DNA of 32,398 nt from an uncultured Atopobiaceae bacterium (lineage in GTDB: Bacteria; Actinomycetota; Coriobacteriia; Coriobacteriales; Atopobiaceae). Under the pieces are notes generated by a model. That model ran no database searches, was not told where the DNA came from, and saw nothing but the letters and a program-made list of their open reading frames with translations. The stretch spans positions 1 through 32,398 of the forward strand of contig CAAGLU010000210.1 in the NCBI GenBank assembly GCA_900770865.1, written 5' to 3'. A program made the translations under genes and the position numbers. Below are positions 17,141-25,051 of this stretch, piece after piece. The first letter of the stretch is position 1. Every line of letters begins with the position of its first letter.

Positions 17141-18928
17141 GTGGGCAGCACCAACCCCACACAGAGCGCCGTGCGGCCGGTCAAGCCCGGCTCGCGCGCC
17201 ATCCCCGAGGAAACGCTCCTCGGACGCTACCGCGTGCTCGCGCGGCGCGGCGCCGGTGGCTTTGGCACCGTGTGCACCTGCTGGGACACGCGCCTGCAGC
17301 GTCGGGTCGCAATCAAGCGCATACCCCTTCTGAGCAGCGATGATGCGAGCGGCATCTCTGCGTCCACCGCCGACGAAGCCCTAGCCGAGGCCCGCACGGC
17401 CTGCCTTCTCGCCCACCCCAACATCGTGACGGTCTACGACTTCGAGTCCGACGGCACCTACGCTTACCTGGTCATGGAGTACGTCGACGGGCTCAACTTG
17501 GCCGAGCTTCTTGCCCGCGTGGAGGACGGCGTCCTCACGCACGAGGAGTGCGCCCACGTGCTGCGCTCGGTGGCGGCCGCGCTCACCTATGCCCACGAGA
17601 ACGGCGTGCTCCACCTGGACATCAAGCCCACGAACATCATGATTGACCGCCAGGGCACCGTGAAGCTGGCAGACTTTGGCATGGCAACGCTCGCCTCGGC
17701 CGCCGGCTACGGCGGAGCGCGCGGCGGCACCGTTGGCTACATGCCGCCCGAGCAGATCCAAGGGCTTCTCGTCGACGAGCGCACAGATGTCTTCTCGCTT
17801 GCCGTTGTAACTTGGCAGGCGCTCACAGGGAGAAGTCCGTTTGCCTCCGCGACGCCCAAGGGCTCGCTCGATGCAATTATCCGTGGTCCCAAGCCACCAA
17901 TCTCCAAGCTTGATCCCGACCTCGCGCCAGAAGCCGAAATGGCCCTGCTCCACGCCCTGTCCCCCACCGCGGCAGAGCGCACCTCGTCCGTGAAGGAGTT
18001 TGCGCGCGGCATTCTTCCCGCGCTGGGCGACGGGGCCGCAGGCGCGGAGTCGCTGCGCGAGCTGGTTGATCAGTCCGAGAATGACGACCCCTCGGTTGCC
18101 TCCGAGCCCTCCGACCTGCCCGCACACGTGCGGCTACCCTGGCTTGCCCCCGCGCTCGAACGGGCAGCATCCGCCGTGTGCACGTTCTTCGCGATGTACG
18201 CCACGCTTCCCGCGCTCCCCGGCGCCACAGGTACGTTTTCGCTGATAGGCGCCCTTGTCTCCGCGGCGGCATGCGCCGCATGGCCACCCATTGGCTCGGC
18301 GCTCGCCGGGGTTTCCCTAGTGGTTGCCCTTGCAACGGCAAATGTCACCTCGGCGTCGTTCCCGCTTGCCCTGGCAGTTGCGGCATGCCTTGCAACATGG
18401 TGGGTTACTTGCGGACACACCGACCACGTCTCCACCGCGGCGGCTCTTGCCCCAGCATGCCTCCACTCACCAGCAGCGGGGGTTGCGTTGGCAGGCTATG
18501 GCATGGATCCGCTGCCCGCAGCCGCCACGGGTGCCGCAGGGGCTCTCCTCTCGCTTGTAGCTGACGCCGCAACGTCCAGCGGATTCTCGGCGCAGACCAC
18601 CATCGCGGCGCTGACTCCCCTGCTCGCAAGTCCCGCCACCTGGGTCATTGTTGTGGGGTGCGGCATCTCGGCACTCGTCGCCTCCGCCGTGGCCATGCGC
18701 GGGAGCGTTGCCTCGGGAATTGTTGGCCAGGTTCTGGGCGCCGCTTCCATCACCTTGTTTTGGCTTCTCGCCTGCAGGATGGAATCTAGCGGGTATTGGT
18801 TTGGCCGCATATTGGACGGCTGTGGCCTTGCTGTATTCTTGAGTGTGTTTTTGTGTGTAGAAACCGTCCTGAGAGGTCCTTTAAGCCAGGACCAGGAAGG
18901 CGAGGACTCAGATGAGCTTTCTCAGTGA
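17141..18928 (+). CDS. Ser/Thr protein kinase fused to a multi-pass membrane domain
   Basis: A 595-residue Hanks-type kinase. The N-terminal domain (about 28-295) has the glycine loop 'GAGGFG' (37-42), the ATP-anchoring Lys59 in 'VAIKR', 'VMEYVDG' as hinge, the catalytic loop 'HLDIKPTN' with Asp160, DFG at 178-180 and the APE equivalent 'PPE'. The usual HRD Arg is Leu159, so it is a non-RD kinase, and its activation loop is Gly/Ala-rich. After a Glu/Asp-rich linker, residues about 345-590 are almost entirely hydrophobic and Ala-rich, with roughly eight membrane segments, unlike the single TM plus PASTA layout of PknB. The GTG start at 17141 has GAGGAG. It heads the operon and overlaps fhaA by 17 bases. 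It probably takes the place of PknA here, although the role is inferred. Confidence 0.9.
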   Translation: MGSTNPTQSAVRPVKPGSRAIPEETLLGRYRVLARRGAGGFGTVCTCWDTRLQRRVAIKRIPLLSSDDASGISASTADEALAEARTACLLAHPNIVTVYDFESDGTYAYLVMEYVDGLNLAELLARVEDGVLTHEECAHVLRSVAAALTYAHENGVLHLDIKPTNIMIDRQGTVKLADFGMATLASAAGYGGARGGTVGYMPPEQIQGLLVDERTDVFSLAVVTWQALTGRSPFASATPKGSLDAIIRGPKPPISKLDPDLAPEAEMALLHALSPTAAERTSSVKEFARGILPALGDGAAGAESLRELVDQSENDDPSVASEPSDLPAHVRLPWLAPALERAASAVCTFFAMYATLPALPGATGTFSLIGALVSAAACAAWPPIGSALAGVSLVVALATANVTSASFPLALAVAACLATWWVTCGHTDHVSTAAALAPACLHSPAAGVALAGYGMDPLPAAATGAAGALLSLVADAATSSGFSAQTTIAALTPLLASPATWVIVVGCGISALVASAVAMRGSVASGIVGQVLGAASITLFWLLACRMESSGYWFGRILDGCGLAVFLSVFLCVETVLRGPLSQDQEGEDSDELSQ

Positions 18929-20117
18929 TTTTGAGGGCCGAATAAGCTCGGTCTTCGAGTCTGCCCCACAGGGCTATGCAGAGCCGTTCTCGTTCAAGAA
19001 GCTCGCAAAGCATGCTGCCCGCAAGATGGAGAGCGAGACGTACCGCATAGATGGCGTGGACACCGCGCCCGCTCTCTACACGGTGCTGGTCTCGGCCGAG
19101 GACGACTCTCTCATGCGCCCGCTCTACGAGCGCATCGACTACGAGCTTGGCGAGTTCATCACCGAGTCCGCCAACAAGAAGGGCTACGCCCTGGTAGGCA
19201 GGCCGCTCGTGCGCTTCATGGTGGATGAGTCCCTCAAGTCCGGCAAGTTCTACGTCGACGCAGAGAACGTCAACGAGCAGACCCTCGCTCGCCTTCGCGA
19301 GGAGGAGCGCGCGTTTCTCGGCGGTAACTCCAGCGTGGGCGGCGCTGCGGCCATGGGCAGGCCTCGTCGTTCGTCTGCCGGCCACCTTAACCCCATCCCA
19401 CAGCCCGTGGCGCCCGCACCCGCCCCTGCCCCGCAGGCAGCCCCCAGCGGAACCGACGCCGGGCTGGACGTTATGCCCATGGACTATGTCGAGCCCGCCG
19501 GCGGCGTGATTCCCGCGGTGGCCTCGCCTTCCTCGTCCACGCCCATGCCGGTGCCCTACGTGGACGCTAGCCCGTCACAGGTCGTGGCACCCGTTGCCGT
19601 GCCGGTTGCGACTCCCGCCGCCGGCGTGCAGCCGGTGGTCCAGCCTGTCTCCCCGGCGCTTCAGCAGCGAGCCCAGGCCGTCATGGAGGCAACGCCCCAG
19701 CCGGCCAACTTCCCCACGCCCGCCCCGCAGCAGCAGGCAGCACACCAGGCGTCTCGCGCCGTGCCCGACACGCGCCGACGCGGCAACGCCCCCGCGCACG
19801 TAGCCGCACCCCAGCAGGTTGCAACGCGTGCCGCAACCTGCATGCTCATCGACCGCCAGAGCGGTCGTACCTACGCCGCCCAAGCGCCTTCGTGCCTCAT
19901 TGGCCGCGAGCGCTCGCAGTGCGGCATCTACCTGCGCGATCCCAACGTCTCGCGCCGCCACGCCGAGCTCTCCTATGACGGGAGCAACTGGCACATCGTG
20001 GACCTCAACTCCACCAACGGCACGCTCGTCAACGATGTCGACGTGGACGAGTGCGTCCTTCGCGACGGCGACCTCATCACCGTTGGCCTCGTGAACCTCG
20101 AGTTCAGGGAGAGCTAG
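18912..20117 (+). CDS. fhaA: FhaA-like protein: DUF3662 domain, Pro/Ala linker, FHA domain
   Basis: A 401-residue cytoplasmic protein in the actinobacterial FhaA arrangement. The N-terminal DUF3662 domain (about 1-130) opens 'MSFLSDFEGRISSVFESAPQ'. A long Pro/Ala/Gln/Val-rich linker (about 145-305) follows. The C-terminal FHA domain (about 312-401) has the phosphothreonine-binding signature 'GRE', 'VSRRHAEL' and 'NSTNGTLVN'. In mycobacteria, FhaA binds phosphorylated regulators of lipid II export and peptidoglycan synthesis. A similar role fits this operon but is inference. The start overlaps the kinase stop by 17 bases, and it is followed after 3 bases by fhaB. Confidence 0.93.
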   Translation: MSFLSDFEGRISSVFESAPQGYAEPFSFKKLAKHAARKMESETYRIDGVDTAPALYTVLVSAEDDSLMRPLYERIDYELGEFITESANKKGYALVGRPLVRFMVDESLKSGKFYVDAENVNEQTLARLREEERAFLGGNSSVGGAAAMGRPRRSSAGHLNPIPQPVAPAPAPAPQAAPSGTDAGLDVMPMDYVEPAGGVIPAVASPSSSTPMPVPYVDASPSQVVAPVAVPVATPAAGVQPVVQPVSPALQQRAQAVMEATPQPANFPTPAPQQQAAHQASRAVPDTRRRGNAPAHVAAPQQVATRAATCMLIDRQSGRTYAAQAPSCLIGRERSQCGIYLRDPNVSRRHAELSYDGSNWHIVDLNSTNGTLVNDVDVDECVLRDGDLITVGLVNLEFRES

Positions 20118-20120
20118 GCC

Positions 20121-20534
20121 ATGATCGACCTAATCCTCTTTGCCGGGCGAATCATCCTGGTGGTCCTGCTCTACGTGTTCCTCTTTGCCGCTATGCGTGC
20201 CGGCGTGGGTCTGGTGCGCGGCCAGCGCAGAGACACCGCCATCTGGTGCGTGGACGTCGAGAAGGGCTCGCGCGCCATGCGCGGTCTGCACGTGGACGTG
20301 CTTGGCCCCGTGGTTGTGGGCCGTTCGCCCTCGTCCGACATCGTGATTGACGAGCCGTACGTCTCGGCCACGCACGCACGCTTCACCATCCAGGGGCCCG
20401 CCCTCGTCCTAGAGGACCTTGGATCCACCAACGGGACCATGGTCAATGGCCATGCCATCGACCAGCCCGTTACCCTTCGTGACGGCGACGAGGTGCAGGT
20501 TGGCGACACCGTCATGCGAGTGAGCCGCCAATAA
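20121..20534 (+). CDS. fhaB: FhaB/FipA-like membrane-anchored FHA protein
   Basis: A 137-residue protein with one N-terminal transmembrane segment (about 4-27, 'LILFAGRIILVVLLYVFLFA') and a cytoplasmic FHA domain (about 58-135) with 'VGRSPSSDIVI', 'VSATHARF' and 'GSTNGTMVNG', the residues that grip phosphothreonine. It would read phosphorylation by the kinases at either end of the operon at the membrane. It is 3 bases after fhaA, and its stop codon overlaps the start of the PP2C gene (TAATG). Confidence 0.93.
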   Translation: MIDLILFAGRIILVVLLYVFLFAAMRAGVGLVRGQRRDTAIWCVDVEKGSRAMRGLHVDVLGPVVVGRSPSSDIVIDEPYVSATHARFTIQGPALVLEDLGSTNGTMVNGHAIDQPVTLRDGDEVQVGDTVMRVSRQ

Positions 20535-22063
20535 TGGCCGCCGAGGATCCACAGACCCCGCTCAGGGACGCGCCGCTCGATACGGCCGTGCCCGATATCC
20601 CCGCCGCAGCCGTGGTGGGCAAGCACGCTGCTGCCGAGCAGCCCGTGCATGCTGCCGCAGACCAGCCCGCCTCAAGTGCAAGCGCACAGACCGCGAGCAA
20701 CACTGCCCGGGATGAGGGGTCCGCAGACACAACGCAGCCCCAGGAACCCGTCAATGCTCCCGGACGCGCGACCATCCCCGTGGAAGGCCGTGCCGGGGCC
20801 GATGCCACCTGCGGCAAGAACGCGTTCATCTCATGGGGCGCCCGCTCCGACGTGGGCCTGGTAAGAAGCCATAACGAGGACTCGTTCCTCATTCGCACGC
20901 CGTGCTTTGCCGTATGTGACGGCATGGGTGGCCACGCTGCCGGCGAGGTAGCAAGCTCCATCGCCGTAGAGACCATTGGCGAGAAGGCCCCCGCAACCGC
21001 AGACGACACCCTCCTAGGCGCCGCAATTGAGGCCGCCAACCTGGCCGTTATCAAGGGGGCCGAGGAGGGCCGCGGCAAGCCCGGCATGGGCTGCACAGCC
21101 TCGGCGGCACTCATCGACGGCAACCGCATGGCCATTGCTCACGTGGGCGATTCTCGCATCTACCTCCTCCACGCGGGCACGCTGGTACGCGTGACGCGCG
21201 ATCACTCCTACGTCGAGGAGCTTGTGGACGCCGGGCAGATAACCGCCGACGAGGCCCGCGTGCACCCCTCGCGCTCGATCATCACGCGCGCCCTGGGCTC
21301 CGACCCGGACATGTACGCCGACCACTTCTCCATCGAGGTGGCCAATGGCGACCGCGTAATAATCTGCTCTGACGGCCTCTCCAGCATGGTCCCCGACAGC
21401 GAGATAGAGTCGGTGGCCGTCTCGAGCGCCACGCCGCAGCAGGCTGCAGACAACCTGGTCTCGGCCGCGCTCACCGCGGGCGGTGCCGACAACGTGACTG
21501 TCATTGTGGTCGACATCCTTAACGATGGCGTTGCCGCAGCAGCGCGCAAGCACTCGGTGGGCTTTGCCCTCCGCGTAGTGGTGGCCATGGTAGTGGTGGC
21601 CGTCGTTATTCTCGGCGGTATCTTCGCATTTGCAAAAAACGAGTGGTACCTGGGGGTCGATGGCGACACCGTAGGCATCTACCAGGGAATTGACGGAGAA
21701 CTTCTTGGTATTTCGCTCTCCAACCTGGTGCAGACCACAGCAGTGGAGGTAAGCGACCTGCCTGCAAACGTGGCCACACAGCTTGAACATGGCGGCGTTC
21801 GCGTGGACAGCGAGGAGGAGGCCCTCTCCACCGTAGAGTCGTACCGCTCGCAGATTAACGCCGAGAAGACCAAGGCCGCTGAGAAGGCTGCCGAGGTCAC
21901 GGCCGAGGGCAACCCGACCGGCGAGGCGGCGCCAGAGAGCGGCACCCAGACAGGTGAGTCTGGCGCAGATTCTGGCACAGACTCCGCAAGCGGAGATACC
22001 GCGACAAGCACCGACGCTACTGGAACTACTGGGGACACGACGCAGACAAACGGGGGTGAGTGA
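20534..22063 (+). CDS. pstP: PP2C-family Ser/Thr phosphatase (PstP-like), membrane-anchored
   Basis: A 509-residue metal-dependent phosphatase opposing the operon kinases. An Ala/Pro/Gln-rich N-terminal extension of about 95 residues, unusual for PstP, precedes the PP2C domain (about 98-330), which has 'SDVGLVRSHNEDSF', 'AVCDGMGGHAAGE' (metal Asp129), 'IAHVGDSRIYLL', 'CSDGLSSMV' and 'GGADNVTVIV' (Asp319). One TM segment follows (about 344-367), then an extracytoplasmic region of about 140 residues that ends in a Glu/Thr/Gly/Ser-rich tail. The ATG overlaps the fhaB stop by one base, and its stop overlaps the GTG of the next gene (GTGA), so all are translationally coupled. Confidence 0.94.
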   Translation: MAAEDPQTPLRDAPLDTAVPDIPAAAVVGKHAAAEQPVHAAADQPASSASAQTASNTARDEGSADTTQPQEPVNAPGRATIPVEGRAGADATCGKNAFISWGARSDVGLVRSHNEDSFLIRTPCFAVCDGMGGHAAGEVASSIAVETIGEKAPATADDTLLGAAIEAANLAVIKGAEEGRGKPGMGCTASAALIDGNRMAIAHVGDSRIYLLHAGTLVRVTRDHSYVEELVDAGQITADEARVHPSRSIITRALGSDPDMYADHFSIEVANGDRVIICSDGLSSMVPDSEIESVAVSSATPQQAADNLVSAALTAGGADNVTVIVVDILNDGVAAAARKHSVGFALRVVVAMVVVAVVILGGIFAFAKNEWYLGVDGDTVGIYQGIDGELLGISLSNLVQTTAVEVSDLPANVATQLEHGGVRVDSEEEALSTVESYRSQINAEKTKAAEKAAEVTAEGNPTGEAAPESGTQTGESGADSGTDSASGDTATSTDATGTTGDTTQTNGGE

Positions 22064-24936
22064 CCGTGGCCAACGAGAGAATCCGCGGTGGCAACCGCAG
22101 GAACATGGAGCTTCTCTTCCTCTGCCTGGCAGCCGTGCCGGTGGTCCTGCTCTACGCCCTCTACATCGTGAACGACAATGTTGCTCTCTCGCTGAGCACG
22201 CTCGCCGTACCCGTAGGGCTCTTTGTGGCGTTTGCCGCGGCACACGTGGCCGTGCGCATCCTTGCGCCCGACGCAGACCCCGTGATCTTGCCCGTGGTCT
22301 TCCTGCTCTCGGGCATAGGCATCGCCTTTGTCACGCGCCTTGCCCCAGACTTGGCCGAGAACCAGGTCCTGTGGCTCTTCATCTCGGTTGCGGCCATGAT
22401 TGCGACGCTCTTCTTTGTGCGCAACCTCGACAAGCTGGCGGACTACAAATACACGCTGGGGCTTATCGGCGTGATTTTGCTCATCCTGCCCATGATCATT
22501 GGTACCGAGAAGAACGGCAGCAAACTCTGGCTCACGTTTGGCGGTTTCTCGTTCCAGCCGGGTGAGCTGGCAAAGATCCTCATTGTTCTCTTCCTGGCCT
22601 TTTACCTGGCTTCCAACCGAGAGGCGCTCTCCGTTACCGCGCACCGCGTGGGCCCCTTCCGCATCCCGCGCTTCCGCATGCTGCTCCCCCTCTTCATCAT
22701 GTGGGGCATCAGCCTGCTCATCGTCATCTTCGAGCGCGACCTGGGCAGCGCACTTCTCTTCTTCATGTACTTCGTGGTCATGCTCTACGTGGCCACGGGC
22801 CGGTGGAGCTACGTGTTCATAGCCATCGGCCTTCTCGTCATTGGTTTCTTCTTCTGCTACCATTTCTTCTCGCACGTGAAGATTCGTGTGGATATCTGGC
22901 TTGACCCCTGGTCCGACGCGCAGAACAGCGGCTACCAGATTGTGCAGTCGCTCTATTCCATCGCCGACGGCGACCTGGTGGGCACCGGCATTGGCAAGGG
23001 CATGCCCACTCTCATCCCCTTTGTCGAGAGCGACTTTCTCTTCTCGGCCATCGCCGAGGAGATGGGCCTTCTGGGTGCCAGCGCCGTCATCATTCTCTAC
23101 ATGCTCTTCTGCGTGCGCGGCTTTGCCACCGCGGCACGCGCTAAGTCCGACTCTTCCGCCTTTGCCGCGGTGGGTCTTACCACGGTCATAGGCTTCCAGG
23201 CGTTCCTCATCATCGCCGGCGTCACCAAGCTCTTGCCCCTCACGGGCGTGACGCTCCCCTTCATGAGCCAGGGCGGCAGCTCGCTGCTCTCGAGCTTCAT
23301 CATCGTGGGCCTGCTCCTGCGCGCAGGCGACGAAGGCACAGGCCGCGAGGCGCAGCTTGTTGCCAGCGCTCCCGATACCGGCAACGGTCGCGTGTCGCTG
23401 CTGGGCGCCCAGGCGTCCGCCTTTGTCCACGGCTCGCACGCCCGCGCCCGCTTTGAGGTACAGGGCGAGGAGTCCGGTGTCCTTGGCCGCGTGGCCCTGG
23501 GCAAGCGCCTCACCGCCCTCATCACCGCCTTTGCGGTGCTCTTTGCGGCACTCATCGCCAACCTCACCTACCTGCAGGTGATCAACGCGAGCACCATCCA
23601 GCACATGTCGTCCAACAACCACACCATTGCCAAGAGCGCCTACGTGCAGCGCGGTGCCATCATCACCTCCGACGGCGTGACGCTTGCCGAGAGCCTGCGC
23701 CAGGAGGACGGCACCTACCTGCGCTCCTACCCGCAGGGCTCGCTTGCGGCGCACACGGTTGGCTACATCTCCACGCGCTACGGCACCTCGGGCATCGAGT
23801 CCACCATGAACGACACGCTCACGGGCAGCTCCAACTACTCGGATTGGAAGAGCGCGCTCTACTCGCTGGCCGGCGTACAAGAGCCTGGCAACACCGTGGC
23901 GCTTACCATCAACTCCCAGATGCAGCGTGCGGCAGAATCTGCCCTCGAGGGCTACACGGGCGCCGTGGTAGTGCTCGACCCGTCCACGGGGGCCGTTCTC
24001 GCCAAGGCCAGCGCGCCAACGTACTCCTACGACCAGCTTGATGACATCATGAACTCCGGCGGCTCGGGCTCGCAGTTGCTCGACCGCACCACACAGGCGC
24101 TCTACTCGCCTGGCTCCACGTTCAAGGCAGTCACGCTCTCCGCGGCGCTCGACACCGGTACCACCACGCTCGACACGGTCTACGACGCCGAGCCGGCATT
24201 GACCATCGGCGGCGCCGAGGTGAGCAACTACGGCTACAACGACTACGGCACCCCCACCCTGAAGGAGGCCTTCGCCCTCTCGTCCAACACGGTCTTTGGC
24301 CAGGTGGGCGTGCAGGTTGGAGCCTCCAACCTGGTGAAGTACGCCGACGCCTTTGGCTACGGGACCAACGTGGGCCAGGACTTCAACACACTGCCATCGC
24401 TCATGCCCGACCCCTCCGAGATGACCGAGTGGGAGACCGCATGGGCGGCCTGCGGCCAGCCCGTTGGCCAGCACGCAAGCCCCGCCGGCCCTCAGGTGAC
24501 GGTCATGCAGAACGCCATGGTGGCCCAGGCCGTTGCCAATGGCGGCGTGGTCATGAACCCCTACCTGGTGGATCACGTTCTCTCCCCCGAGGGCGCCGTC
24601 ATCTCCACCACGCAGCCCAAGTCCCTGGGACAGGCTATCTCGGCCGACACCGCATCCAAGGTCAAGGAGGCCATGCTCGGCGTTGTTGACCACGGCACCG
24701 GTGTGAGGGCCAAGGTCCAGGGCGTTCAGGTGGCCGGCAAGACCGGTACCGCCCAGATCGAGAATGGCAAGATCAACTCGTTCTTCATCGGCTTTGCGCC
24801 GTACGACAACCCCACGCTCGTCATCTCCGCTGTGATTGAGGGAGAGGACGGCACCGACGTGGAGGGATACGCCGCCGGCGTGGCGGGGCAGGTCCTTGCG
24901 AGCTGCCTCAACATTCAGGCACTAGGCGCAAGCTGA
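22060..24936 (+). CDS. Fused RodA/FtsW (SEDS) glycosyltransferase and class B penicillin-binding protein
   Basis: A 958-residue bifunctional peptidoglycan synthase. Residues about 17-422 are a SEDS polymerase with about ten TM segments, the catalytic Asp227 in 'FERDLGSALLF', the conserved 'FSFQPGELAK' loop and 'FMSQGGSSLL' near its end. A cytoplasmic linker of about 55 residues leads to one TM (about 482-506). The rest is a PbpA-like transpeptidase: SxxK with the acylated Ser686 (SPGSTFK), SxN 741-743, and KTG 894-896. In most bacteria these are two adjacent genes (rodA, pbpA); here there is no stop or frameshift between them and the topology is consistent. The start is GTG 22060, overlapping the pstP stop; a GTG two codons later is possible. 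Confidence 0.95.
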   Translation: MTVANERIRGGNRRNMELLFLCLAAVPVVLLYALYIVNDNVALSLSTLAVPVGLFVAFAAAHVAVRILAPDADPVILPVVFLLSGIGIAFVTRLAPDLAENQVLWLFISVAAMIATLFFVRNLDKLADYKYTLGLIGVILLILPMIIGTEKNGSKLWLTFGGFSFQPGELAKILIVLFLAFYLASNREALSVTAHRVGPFRIPRFRMLLPLFIMWGISLLIVIFERDLGSALLFFMYFVVMLYVATGRWSYVFIAIGLLVIGFFFCYHFFSHVKIRVDIWLDPWSDAQNSGYQIVQSLYSIADGDLVGTGIGKGMPTLIPFVESDFLFSAIAEEMGLLGASAVIILYMLFCVRGFATAARAKSDSSAFAAVGLTTVIGFQAFLIIAGVTKLLPLTGVTLPFMSQGGSSLLSSFIIVGLLLRAGDEGTGREAQLVASAPDTGNGRVSLLGAQASAFVHGSHARARFEVQGEESGVLGRVALGKRLTALITAFAVLFAALIANLTYLQVINASTIQHMSSNNHTIAKSAYVQRGAIITSDGVTLAESLRQEDGTYLRSYPQGSLAAHTVGYISTRYGTSGIESTMNDTLTGSSNYSDWKSALYSLAGVQEPGNTVALTINSQMQRAAESALEGYTGAVVVLDPSTGAVLAKASAPTYSYDQLDDIMNSGGSGSQLLDRTTQALYSPGSTFKAVTLSAALDTGTTTLDTVYDAEPALTIGGAEVSNYGYNDYGTPTLKEAFALSSNTVFGQVGVQVGASNLVKYADAFGYGTNVGQDFNTLPSLMPDPSEMTEWETAWAACGQPVGQHASPAGPQVTVMQNAMVAQAVANGGVVMNPYLVDHVLSPEGAVISTTQPKSLGQAISADTASKVKEAMLGVVDHGTGVRAKVQGVQVAGKTGTAQIENGKINSFFIGFAPYDNPTLVISAVIEGEDGTDVEGYAAGVAGQVLASCLNIQALGAS

Positions 24937-25051
24937 TGAGAAACGCACGACCACTTCACGTTACGAGCTAGCTGTTACGAACGCGAGCCGCAGAGCACTT
25001 CAAACGTAGACGCAAGACGCGGTGTTGCCGCTTGGGTGATAGGAGAGGCAG
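24937..25051. other. 115-base gap before pknB
   Basis: No terminator hairpin and no clear promoter are seen, so read-through from the upstream operon is likely. The ribosome binding site AGGAGAGG for the next gene is at its end. Confidence 0.5.

Noticed and set aside
21679..24693. 1004-codon minus-strand open frame opposite pstP and the SEDS-PBP gene
   Set aside because: It is the antisense shadow of strongly coding GC-rich genes with all expected motifs on the plus strand. Its translation is His/Gly/Val/Glu-rich with no family motif and no ribosome binding site.
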